From assembly GCA_002007465.1 (NCBI GenBank), contig LNAC01000861.1, positions 334,458 through 398,457 on the forward strand: a DNA stretch of 64,000 bases, written 5' to 3'. Positions 1 to 10,644 of the stretch are shown here, one piece after another (positions within the stretch are counted from its first letter, which is position 1; the number at the start of each line of letters is the position of its first letter). The notes beneath the pieces are model-generated. The model saw nothing but the letters and a program-made list of their open reading frames with translations. It ran no database searches and was not told the origin of the DNA. Origin of the DNA: Ailurus styani (lineage: Eukaryota > Chordata > Mammalia > Carnivora > Ailuridae). A program made the position numbers and the translations under genes.

Positions 1-7
1 TTTTTGG

Positions 8-38
<31 letters not shown>

Positions 39-2735
39 TCTCCTCCAAAGGCAGGGCATAGAAAGCTATGACAGGCTCAGGACTCCAAAAGGGGCTCCAA
101 AAGTTGAACTCTCAACCAAAAGTAGGTCTCTCAAAGACTTTTCAAATTTATAGAACTCAATTTCCTAACTTTGTATCTCTTGCTCAGATTTTTCAGCTGC
201 AAATCTGTTGCTTTCTTCTGTCATCTTATAATCTTCCCTGAACATGTGCAGTTTAAAGTTCACCCTAGTTTTGGGGAAGATCTTATAAACAGAATTGGGC
301 ATCCTCTCTGCAGCTCATGGGGAGTACATGAGAGATTTTGTTCCCCTTTGATTTCCAGCCACCCCAAGCCAAAAAGACCAGGGTGTTCCGTTTGATATCT
401 AACTGTCCAGAATCAGGTGCTCTCAGGGAAAAATCTGTAGCATCATGGGCCTCACCTGGTGAGATTTCCTTCTTTCAGGAGTGAATCTTCTCAAGTTTCT
501 TCCTGCCTTTGACTTCTCCTGGCTGACTTTAAATAGCTTCTATTTATATTTTATCCAGAGCTTACAACTGCTCTCTGTGGGAGGGTTTGTTTCATATAAG
601 CTACTCCAGAATTACTAAAAGGAGAACTTTCAACATTAGGTTTTTTGAATAGGAAAAAGTAGAGGACAGCTCCCACACCATCCACCCACCATCGAAAAAC
701 ACCATTTTGGCTTGCTAACTCCTTCTAAATTTTATATTTTAGCTTAAACATCTCCATCTACAAATGATCTGTCTTCCTAAACCTTCTAGAGAAAGCCGGA
801 CTTACCCATCTCTGATATATGCTCCTGTAGCACCTGACATACCCACTATCATATCACTCATGACGGTTTATTGAAATGACACGTTTCATGTCGGTTTCTC
901 TAAATAAGCTATACATTCTCCAAGGACAAAATTATGCATCTCATGTCAATTGTTGCATTCCAAAGCCTATCAACTGGTCGACAAATGGGAAATAAAAATG
1001 AATAAAAAAGTGAATAAATATAGGTTAAAAAAGTCACATACTTGAGGATCGCAATATGAACACAAGAAGAGAAAGGGTTCTAAGAGCTGTAACTCTAAAT
1101 GGTAATGCCTCCACCAACTCAATGCAGCTCAGCAGCCAATTCTTGAACTTCTGTCGCATTTTCTTACCCATGAGATCCTCACAGGGTCCCATGACAAAGT
1201 CCATCCAGGTTGAGAGCAGGGTTAAAAACACACAGGGGCAAGGACTATTGATGATGGTGCCTATGGTGGTTCTGAGAAATTTGGACCTTCTGTTTTGCAA
1301 GAGAGAAGCCAGATATGAGTTAAGAGAGAGTCCAAAGGCTTTCTGATCAATGGTCCTCCTGTCCTGGCTCACAAGGCAAGGCATTCAGCTAGCCATAAGC
1401 TTAAAACTCTAGATAGATCATAGACTTTTCATGCTTCAAGTACTTCTGGCACATGCATTTTGTGTTTCAGTTTTTGTTCACTGAGTGAGGGTTGGTAAAT
1501 ACATATGTTTTGTATTACCTCTTAAAAGATTGAAAAATGAGTCTTGAGAAATCAGAAACACTTCCATCAGCACCTATAATCTATTAAGGCAATTAATCAA
1601 ACATATACTTTGTCAACTTCCTCTTGTTCTGCTATGTTTTATGACTCTATTATTATTTCATCAACACAATAAAAAGGATTAATTTTCATTGCATGGAAAA
1701 TATTTGGGAGACAGAAAAAAAGTGACTTAGCTGCCAGTCTCTAGTTTGTGGCTCAAATCAATCATTGGGACAGACTGAATTATTTTTAACTGTAATGTAT
1801 TCATTAAGCCTTGCTGGAAACATTTTAATGCATTATAGGATTTTCTACAGTTTCAGACTAGAGATCATCACTTGTAATGAACTTGTCCCACAATCCGGTG
1901 ACTCTTGCATAGACTGCCTTTTCTAATAGGATGTGAGCATTTGCAGGAATCGATTAAAATAGCTGTTATATCTTCACACACAAGGTTGTAGGTGCCTTGG
2001 GATTGAAAGGCATAAATGGAAACCTGGAAGAATTTTTTAAATTGGGAATTAATTAATTAACTAATACCAGAGGATGCAGGTTTTCTCAGGAGATTCTTAG
2101 GCACAAAGGTGTTCATTTTTCCAGAACTGAAGGATCCTCAGACAAGTGGGTTATTTTCTAAATCCAACGTCATTCAGGGTGAGCAGCAGAGTCATCATAA
2201 ATACTCATGAAAATGACCACTGCTCAGGAGATGAACATGTACTCATTGAGCATCTATTATGGCATGAACAATAAATTAGGAACTGTGGGGCTAGAAAGAT
2301 TTCAAACTTCTGGTCCTATTAACAGTGTACTTTAATCTGGTTGGGTGGATTCTTCTGAGATAAACTGTAAGTTAATTGTTTAAGTCAGTGTATGAAAACA
2401 TCCAGCAGATTGATATGGACATATGTCATTAATCAGTGCAGGAGTGGACAAGTTGGAGTCCAACGTGGGCTTGAAGGATCCTGCAAATCCCGGAAGCAAG
2501 TTAAATGTGTCCTACATGCCTAGGAGTTCAGAGGAAAACCATCACAGTGTTAATGAGAATCTTGCAGAAATGTTTATAAATGGCTTCACACATTTTCTCT
2601 TCTCTGATATGATTAAGTGTCAAACTTGAACATTCTACCAGGATAAACTTATGTGAAAATCTTAGTTTCAGGACATCTGATGCTTCCTTTAAATTGCCTC
2701 TCCAAAATGACTCTATTTTGTGCTGGAAAAGACCC
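1..2735. other. Unique sequence, no gene seen
   Basis: AT-rich mammalian sequence with no recognisable exon, RNA gene or young repeat. It opens with a poly(A) run at about 9-33 that may be the tail of an element lying outside the window. A 116-codon frame on the minus strand (1034-1384) has no family resemblance I recognise and no splice or promoter context, so I treat it as chance. Confidence 0.6.
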
Positions 2736-2870
2736 TGAACCATCCATCAAGTCCCTATATGACCTTGGACCAATTATTTTATCTTTTTGAGTCTCAGTTT
2801 TCTCATCTTAAAAAGAAAGCACAGGGCTAGATAAACTTTACGATCCCTTGTTATTCATGTATAGTTTCAT
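2736..2870 (+). repeat. MIR-type SINE remnant
   Basis: The stretch reads like the sense strand of the ancient mammalian MIR core: a 'gaccttggaccaattatttt' block, then 'agtctcagttttctcatctt', the usual order in MIR. It is strongly diverged and truncated at both ends, as expected for a repeat predating placental radiation. Confidence 0.7.
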
Positions 2871-3804
2871 GAAGAATTCTTTCATTTTGGGGGGAAGTAG
2901 AAAACAGGGATCAGAAACTCCAGCTGCCCTTCTCACTCTGATTTGTTGATCCATCTCTGCTTTCTCAGTTAGTGCCCTGACCCCACTTTGCTTGGCACAG
3001 ACAATTCCCCCATGCTGCCAAGAGATGATAAGCAGGTGAAGGAAAGTGGCCTATTCTGTTCTGGTTAGTTATTCAACTCTAAATTATTAATGTCATTCCT
3101 GTTCTTCTATCACCTTGAAGTTGCTGGATGCTAAGGGGTATTAATAAAGGATAAGTTTCATGAAGCCAATAGGTAAGATTCCAAAATATTGCCAATGGTT
3201 AGCCAAACAGAAGTCTGGGAAAACAAGGTTAGGAGAAATGAAGGAGTGCCATGAAATGCAAGTTTAATCTAATGTCAGAAATCTAAAATAGGTAAGAAAG
3301 GAGAGATATTATAATTGGGAAGTCTCCATGCAGAATTAAGCCTATGATAAATCAATATCTTTGAGGGGCAATCAATAACAACAAGGTTTGCATTGAGCTG
3401 AAAAGCTCATTAATAAATAGAAACATTTGGGCTTGTTTGTTTTGTTTCCCTTACAATTAACCCTCTGCAGAAAAGAGCAGTTTGAAAGTCATGGAAAACA
3501 TGAATCATCTCTAATGAAGAACTGTAAATTTGCATTTAGAAAGTCCAGGTCCTGCCTCCGGGATCTGAAATGTGAAATGGGCACTGACCCAGTGTAGAAA
3601 GATCTTTGAAATTAAAGGCATGCGGCCTGTCCCCGAAGAATATTGTCCATGGAAAGCTGGCTTCCACAATTCAGTCCAGCTATTTGATATGTATTCTATT
3701 TGATACAGGTTCTCACAAAATACATGTGGTCACGGCAACAGAGACTGACACTGCGTCTACAAAGTGCCAAGCAAACACAAACAATTATTTAAAGGCCATC
3801 TTTA
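2871..3804. other. Unique sequence, no gene seen
   Basis: No recognisable repeat or coding signal. One 84-codon frame ending at 3860 runs into a TA microsatellite and is spurious. Confidence 0.55.
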
Positions 3805-3807
3805 GAA

Positions 3808-3809
3808 AG

Positions 3810-3859
<50 letters not shown>

Positions 3860-3860
3860 A
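3808..3860. repeat. (TA)n microsatellite
   Basis: Alternating TA interrupted by two single-base changes (TG at about 3825, AC at about 3845). Likely length-variable. Confidence 0.9.
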
Positions 3861-4034
3861 AATTTTTAAGTGAAACTGATTACCAACTAACCTGGCTTTC
3901 ACTAAATGTGGTAGGTGTTATGTGTACACAGAATAGCCTCTGCAAACACTTTTGAATCTCTGGAAATGGAATATTCTTTCACTCTAAAAGTTGTTAGCAA
4001 TATCTATAGATTAATAAAGGCAAAATGTAACATT

Positions 4035-4255
4035 GATCAAACACGAACTCTGTGTAGACGCTGTGTTAAGTGCTCTACATACAGTATTATAAAAAATCCT
4101 CACAACTTGATCATAGATTTATAATTATTATCTGCATTTCAGAATGAGAAATCTAAGATGCATGAAGTCTAAGTTACCTTGCTCAAGGTCATACATTCAC
4201 TAGGAGAGTGGACTCCATCTCTGCCTAACTACAGGAACTCGTCTGTTAAATACCA
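4035..4255 (-). repeat. MIR-type SINE remnant
   Basis: Antisense MIR signature: 'ttaagtgctctacatacagt', then a degraded 'attatctgcatttcagaatg' block, and 'ttgctcaaggtcatacattc'. This order is the reverse complement of the MIR core. Confidence 0.75.
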
Positions 4256-4539
4256 TCATAAAGCTGCCCTGTGCATATTAATAACAATACCAGTTAACAA
4301 TGAAGTCTCACAAATATTGCTTTAGTTAATCCTAATGAACATCTGAAATGTACGTTGTCATCCTCTCTAATACATAGAAGTTAGAAATTCTCCCCTTTGA
4401 AAGGGGAGAAGATGAAGTCACGTGCTGGGACAGGTCCGTGGACCCACGTCCTTCCCAGCAAGCTACCTATTTCAGAAGGCAGGTCACAGGCTTACATTCT
4501 CTAGCAAGGAAGTGAGACACAGAACATTGGTGAATGGAT

Positions 4540-5640
4540 ATTTGGCAATGTGATACTGGGGTATGAATAGACAAATAGACCAATGGAATGTCCAAAAATA
4601 GACATTGGTACATGTGGAAATTTAGTATATGACAAACGTAGTATCTCAAATCACTGGGAACAATAGATTTTTTAAAGAAATAGTGCTGGGACATCTGCAG
4701 CCACTGGGTAATAGATAAAACTGGGCCCGTACCTCACACCATACACAAGAATAAACTTTAAATGGATCAGAGATCTCAACACAAAAAAATAAGACCAGGA
4801 AGTACTGAAAGAAAATATAGATAAATTGCTCTTTAACCTCAGTGTAGGGAAAGGCTTTATAAATAGAACTTAAATTTCAAAGATAAAGGGGTGCTTGGAT
4901 GGCTCAGTCAGTTAAGCTTCTGCCTTCAGCTCAGGTCATGATCCCAGGGTCCTGGGATCGAGCCCTGCATTGGGCTCTCTCCTCAGTGGGGACCCTGCTT
5001 CTTCCTTTCCCTCTGCCTATCGCTCCCCCTGCTTATGCTCTCTCTGTCTCTCTACCTCTTGCTAATAAAATTCAAAGATAAAAAAAAGAAAACATTATAA
5101 ATTTGATGACATAATATGATTAAAAAGCATGGTTAAAAAAAAAAGCAGCACCACAAAATGAAAGGACCACTGGGAAATCAGAAGAAAGTATTTGCAACAC
5201 ACGAAGTGCATTGATACCCTAACAATATGTAAATCCTTAAAACTGAGAGAAAAGGGACCATAGGTTCATATAAAAATGAGAAAACACATAAACAGACTAT
5301 TTGCAATTGTGCTAAATAATGGCCCTTAAGTGTACAAATACGTGTTTCACCTTACTTATAATTGTAGAAACACAAATCAAAATGACACCGAATGCAGCCT
5401 GTCCTCTATCAGATTGGCAAAACCTTTTCAAGTCTGACAATATATTCTGTTAGTGTGGCTTTCGGGAATAGCCCTCTCATACACTGCTGTGGAAATGCAA
5501 AGTAGAAGCCAATGTTATCCTTCAGGGGAGGAATTTGGCCACGTTTAACATAGTTATATATTCACCTACCTTTTGACCCAGTAAGCTCACTTCTAAGGAA
5601 TTTATCCTGAAGATACACCTTGAGCAACATAAAAATTCAT
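4540..5640 (+). mobile_element. Old L1 (ORF2 3' part to 3' end), split by a SINE
   Basis: Sense-strand remnant of the C-terminal half of L1 ORF2, with blocks such as 'aataaactttaaatggatca' and 'ttgacccagtaagctcactt' that recur in old mammalian L1s. All frames are broken, so it cannot encode a reverse transcriptase. A CAN-SINE (4888-5070) sits inside it. Confidence 0.8.
4888..5070 (+). mobile_element. CAN-SINE inside L1
   Basis: tRNA-derived head ('tggctcagtcagttaagctt'), 'ggtcatgatcccagggtcct' core, pyrimidine-rich body and an AATAAA-type tail. It is flanked by the 12-bp duplication TTCAAAGATAAA at 4876-4887 and 5071-5082, so the insertion postdates the L1. Confidence 0.95.
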
Positions 5641-5659
5641 CTGTACAAGTTTATTCCAG

Positions 5660-7541
5660 GGACTGTATGCCTATATGCTAGTAATGAAAGTGTGAGCATT
5701 GAAATTAAAAACATAGTGCCATTTGTAAACTCAAAACGCAAATAAAATAAGTGTGAATTTCACAAAATAAGTACAGAACTTGCATGCTGCAAAGTACCAA
5801 CATGCTGATGAAAGAAATAAAGGATCCAAATATAGAGAGACATCCTGTGTTCATGGATTGGTAAGACTCAACATAGAAAAGATGTCAGTTCTCCCCAGAC
5901 TGATATACAAGCTTATGGTAATTCCTCTCAAAACACCAGTAAGATAATTAGCAGAGATAAACAGGATTATTCTCAAATTTACATGAAGAGTCAAAGGAAT
6001 CAGAATAGAGAGAACTAATCTGAAAAAGAATAAAGAGCTAAGATTTAGTCTGAAGGCATATAGCCACACTAGTCAGGACTATGGATTTTGGTAAAAGGAG
6101 AGACATGTACATACAATAATGGAATGAAGAACTCAGAAATAGCCCTGAACAAAAACACCTAATTTAAACAAAGATGCAAAAGCAATTCAATGAAGAAAAA
6201 ATAGCTTTTTCAAACTGGTACTGAAGCAAGTGGGCATTCATACACCCCTGCCCACCAAAAAAAGAATGAACCTCATCTAAGTCTCACACCTGAGACAAAA
6301 ATTTAATCCAAAGTACTTTGTGGACTTGAGTGAAAAACATAAAATTCTAAAACTTTAGGGAAAAAATAGAAAATCTTTAAGATCTAAGACTAAGCAAAAA
6401 AGTCTTAGAATTGACACAAAAAGCATGATCGATAAAAGAAAAAGTGGATAAATTGGGGTTCATCCAGATTAAAACCTTTTCCTCTGTAAAAGAGCCTGCA
6501 AAGAAGATGAACACACAGATTACAGTCCAGGCTAACATATTTGCACACCGAAGAATCAGCAGACTAAAATATGTAAATCTAAAATATGTAAAGAACTTTC
6601 AAAATATAACAGAAAGACAATCTTATTAGAACATGGGCAAAAAGACATGAACATATATTTCATCAAAGAGGATATATTCATGGCAAATAAGCATAAGTAA
6701 AGATATTAAACATTATTAGCCACGAACAAAATGCAAATTAAAATGACAGTCAGTTATCCCTACACACCTATCAGAATGGCTAAATTAGAAATAGTGACAA
6801 TACCAAATGTTAGCAAATATGCAGAAAATCAGATCACTTATTCATGGCAGGTCAGACTATAAAATGATACAGCCACTTTGGGAAATATTTTGGCAGTTTC
6901 TTAAAACAAAACTAAACACGCAACTACCACATCACACAGCAATTTACTTGTGGACATTCATCCCAGAAAACTTATTATGGTCACATGAAAACCTGTACAG
7001 AATGTTTATGGCAGCTTTACTCTTAATAGCCCCAAACTGAAGTAACCTAAATGTCCGTCAACAACTGAATGGTTACACTGTGATACACTCATACTGTGAA
7101 ATACTACTCAGCAATAAAAAGAAACAAACCATTGACACACACAATAACTGGGACAAGTCTCTAGACAAATACCCTAAATGGAAAAAAGCCAGTCCCAAAA
7201 GGTTATGTAAATTATGATTCCATTTATAAAACATTTTTGAAATGGCAAAGTTATAAAAATGGAGAACATAATAGTGACTGCCATTGATTAAGAAGAGGGT
7301 GAGGGAGGAGGGAATTGTGTATGGCTGTAAAAGGGCCAAAAGAGGGATTCTTGCGTTGATGGAAATGTTCTATTTCTTGCCCATCAGTGTCAATATCTTG
7401 GCGCGATATTGCACTCTGATTTTGGAAGCTGCTTAGTTGGGAGGGAACTAGTAAAGGGTATATGGAGATTATCTGTACTATTTTTTTCAACTGCATGCGA
7501 ATCTGTTTATCTCAAAATAAAAGCTTAATTAAAAAAAAAGG
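5660..7541 (+). mobile_element. Old L1 fragment, ORF2 to poly(A)
   Basis: A second sense L1 segment. It starts again further upstream in ORF2 (near 'gttcatggattggtaagact') and runs through the region around 6800-7150 that encodes the ORF2 C-terminal portion. It finishes with a 3' end at 7380-7541 containing AATAAA and an A-run. Many indels and stops; inactive. Repetition of overlapping ORF2 regions shows that this and the 4540-5640 segment are two separate elements. Confidence 0.85.
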
Positions 7542-7982
7542 TCACCTGTAAATACCATGTGCCTTGTGATAAGATAATACTACCAAGGACACAACTTCAT
7601 TTCTGTGGTATTTCTGCCGCCAAGATGTATAACCTGAATTTAATGTTGAGGCCAATCTCGAGGAAACATTTCACAAATAACCAGACACTATTTTGTAAGA
7701 CATCGGAGTACTGAAGACAAAAGAAGAATGAGGATTTTTCCAGATTAAGGTAACTAAGGACGACAATGGACAATGTGGGGTCCTGGATCTGATTCTGAAT
7801 TGGAAAAAAGGACATTATTGGGAAAATTGGTGAAATTTGCAGGTTTAGATTAGATACCATTGCTTGGGTGTTACATTACCTGATTTGGGTAATCACACCG
7901 TGATTTGGGAGAAACTGGATGAAGATTGCACAGACATTCTAGTACAATTTTTCTCCATTCTTTTGTAAGTTTGAAATTATTT
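7542..7982. other. Unique sequence, no gene seen
   Basis: No recognisable feature. An 87-codon minus frame here has no recognisable family. Confidence 0.5.
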
Positions 7983-8153
7983 CATCTGCCAGAGAAAGAG
8001 AGAGAGAGCAAGCAGGGAGAGCAGCAAGCAGAGGGAGAAGCAGGCTCCCTGATGAGCAAGAAGGCTGATGTAGGACTTGATACCAGGACCCTGGGATCAT
8101 GACCTGAGCAGAATGCAGAGGCTTAACAGACTGAGCCACCCAGGCATCCCATG
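7983..8153 (-). mobile_element. CAN-SINE
   Basis: Reverse-complement SINE: purine-rich body at left, then 'gggatcatgacctgagcaga' and 'ctgagccacccaggcatccc' at right. Flanks TTGAAATTATTT (7971-7982) and TTGAAAATTATTT (8154-8166) are a slightly decayed target duplication. The A-rich tail is very short. Confidence 0.9.
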
Positions 8154-8486
8154 TTGAAAATTATTTAAAAAATAAGAGCATAAACAACTTTAAATAGCTT
8201 TAAATTATAAATTGATGTTGGATAAATAATAAGGAACATAAAGACTTGTCATTTGTTTATTGCTGAATGAAACATAACACCTAAAATCTTAAATACTCCC
8301 CCCATCTCCCCCCCAATATGGAGGCCAGGTATTGCTCACTGGCACAGACAGGGGGAGTCATCAGAAAGAGTCCAATTGGTACATTGTAGGAGGTTCATTT
8401 CAAAATAGGGAGTGGCAGATTTGTCTTTTCCATGACAAAAAATCATATGCTTCAGAAGAACTGAGTTATGCAGGCTCAGAAAATAT

Positions 8487-8680
8487 ATATATTTTTTTAA
8501 TTTTATTTTTATTATTTGCCCAAGGGGTACAGGTCTGTGAATCATCAGGCTTACATCTTTCACAGCATTCACCAAAGCACAAACCCTCCCCAATGTCCAT
8601 AACCCATCCACCCTATCCCTACCCTCCCACCCCCCAGTAACCCTCAGTTTGTTTTGTGAGATCAGGAGTCTCTTATGGTT
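8487..8680 (-). mobile_element. 5'-truncated carnivore L1 3' end
   Basis: Reverse complement of the lineage-specific carnivore L1 3' untranslated region, recognisable by 'ggggtacaggtctgtgaatc' and the C-rich block near 8615-8637. The poly(A) end is the T-rich run at 8487-8515. AGAAAATA flanks both ends (8478-8485, 8681-8688), consistent with a target duplication. No coding part is present. Confidence 0.85.
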
Positions 8681-10019
8681 AGAAAATAGATTTTTAAGGC
8701 CGAGAATGATTCTAATTTGTATCCTTTCAAACCTATTTGAATTCCTTTCTTTTCTTTCAAAGGAGAACATGCAACTCTAAGTGGGTTGCTGTTGTGACTT
8801 GAGCAGGCAGTAGCTGTTTAATACATCTTGGCCTGACAGTGGGAGAATCGGATCCCCTCAACCTGTCATCTCCATCCTTTGGCTTCATTTATTTTTCCGC
8901 TCTGCCTCTCTGTTCTGGGGTAATAGCGGCAAAGGCAGCGCGGTCTCCAGCAGCAGTCAAAGCGGCATAAATATTAGTGATAATTGTATGGTACAGTAAT
9001 TGCAAATAGCGGTGATTAATTCTTACAATAATAGCTGTCCTAAGAACAATTGATTTCCCTTCTAGTTGAGCCCAAGTTTCCCATGAGAAAGCTTTAAAAT
9101 GGTTATTATTATTAGTTTAGGCTTTGGGGAGAGAAGGGAAGATAAAAAGGATGGTGATTACTTTGGATCTGTCAGTACTGACTCTTCACTAGAGTGCGGA
9201 GCAGGGACGTCCACGGTACTGCAGGTAGAGCAGGGCTCTTTGGAGCAAGAGTATCAACCTGACTCGGAAAGGAGGGAGACCCTCAACTCACTGAATGTGC
9301 CTCTCACAATCACAGCCGAGAATTTCCTTGCAACTCTCATGACATAGCCCAGGAAATGAAAAGGCAAATCCTTACCCTCTCTTACCTCAAGAGAAGTGAT
9401 AACTCTTTTGCAAGTCTTATCCAACACTGTGATTTAGTTCTGAAGCCTTCCTGATATATCTAGTTATGTATTATCATCTCCACTGAATGTACGCTAATGG
9501 AAATAGGAGGCAGTAAATTGCTTCTTTCAGACCATTAAAGAAGTCAGGGATGATCCACGGCTCCCATTTTTAACGATCAAATTAAGAAGCTATACCCAAA
9601 TTTCAGGGCTAGTTTCCCTCACTGCCCGCTCTTCACCCTTCTTATTCTTAGTGAAGCCATATGTAAATTAACAGCAGATAAATTTATCATCATGTGTTCA
9701 CTATTTCACTAACTCCAATCATTCTATTAGTATAATAATATAAAAACTTCTCTTAGTGATACACATCATCGTTTTATTTTGGTTACTCTCTAACCAGGGG
9801 AAAGATAATCCCTAAATTTATCAACTGGGGTCCAGTCTTCTTCTCCATTATCCAAATGAACCAACTGGTTTGATTATTGCATGCATAAATTGAATAGTAG
9901 CAATAAGTATTTTAATGTTCACAATACATTTGACACTTACTGGCCCTATATCCACTTTTACCTACTTGTCCTTCCAAATAGTCATGTACTCAGAAACTGA
10001 TTAGCAATTTTCTATTTTT
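8681..10019. other. Unique sequence with a possible ancient regulatory element
   Basis: Repeat-poor. The part at 8810-9060 has unusual base texture and clustered homeodomain/POU-like words (listed separately). An 82-codon frame at 9099-9347 shows no family resemblance. Confidence 0.5.
8810..9060. promoter_or_regulatory. Candidate conserved non-coding element
   Basis: Repeat-free block in which several AT-core factor words cluster: GATAATTG (8980), TAATTGCAAAT (8997-9007), TGATTAATT (9013-9021) and AACAATTGAT (about 9046). A local GC/CpG-richer patch (8925-8965) sits just upstream. This is the kind of texture seen in developmental enhancers. The call is an inference from motif clustering only; conservation was not tested. 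Confidence 0.3.
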
Positions 10020-10175
10020 CTCAGATTTTACTAGACTGTAAACCTCATGAAAGCAAGTACTCATCCCTATATCCTTGGCACATTCTTATGTCCTTAATAC
10101 CTAGTGCAGTGTCTAATACAACACTGGCACATTGTGGCAATCAAGAAATATTTGCTGAATTGACAGATGGATGGA
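10020..10175 (+). repeat. L2 LINE 3' end
   Basis: Sense L2 tail: 'actgtaaacctcatgaaagc', then 'ctagtgcagtgtctaataca', ending in 'aagaaatatttgctgaattg'. This is the standard order of the L2 3' terminus. Diverged, non-coding. Confidence 0.8.
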
Positions 10176-10274
10176 CTATGCCCCTATTATATCCATTTAT
10201 TTCATAAATATGGTACTGACTTTTTTAGCTGGACACCATATTAATCCTCTCTGAACACATTTCCCCAGGAGGCA

Positions 10275-10640
10275 GGGGTTTTGACTGAATCAGTTAGCTA
10301 TTGCTAAATAACAAATTACCCTGAAACTTAGCACTTTATAACATTAAGTATTTGTTATCTCACATAGTTTCTGAGGGTTAGGAATCTAGGAGGTCCAGGC
10401 TCATGTTTTCTTACTAAGTTTCCATTAACCCATTGACCAAAACTATAGTCATCTCAAGATGCAGTTGGACCTGGGGAGTCTAATTCCAAGCTCGCTCATG
10501 TGGTTATTAGTAGATCTGAGTTCTTTACTTGTGGTTGACCGGAGACTTCAGCTCCTTGCCATGTGGACCTCTTGCTATGATTGTTTACAACATGGCTCAC
10601 AATATGTCTTCCCCAAAGCAGGTAGTCTAAAAGAGAGAGA
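10275..10640 (-). repeat. LTR-like ancient repeat fragment
   Basis: The blocks 'agctattgctaaataacaaa' and 'cttccccaaagcaggtagtc' match in order a common mammalian interspersed repeat I associate with MaLR-type LTRs in reverse orientation. The family name is uncertain. A 116-codon frame (10459-10809) overlaps it and is not credible as a gene. Confidence 0.45.
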
Positions 10641-10644
10641 CAAG

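Noticed and set aside
1034..1384. 116-codon minus frame with a protein-like look
   Set aside because: No motif, no recognised family, an overlapping 96-codon frame on the other strand, and no splice or poly(A) context.
4899..5081. Recurring peptide AQSVK..PSAQVMIPGSWD at several loci
   Set aside because: It is the chance translation of the CAN-SINE head and occurs wherever a SINE does. It is not a protein family.
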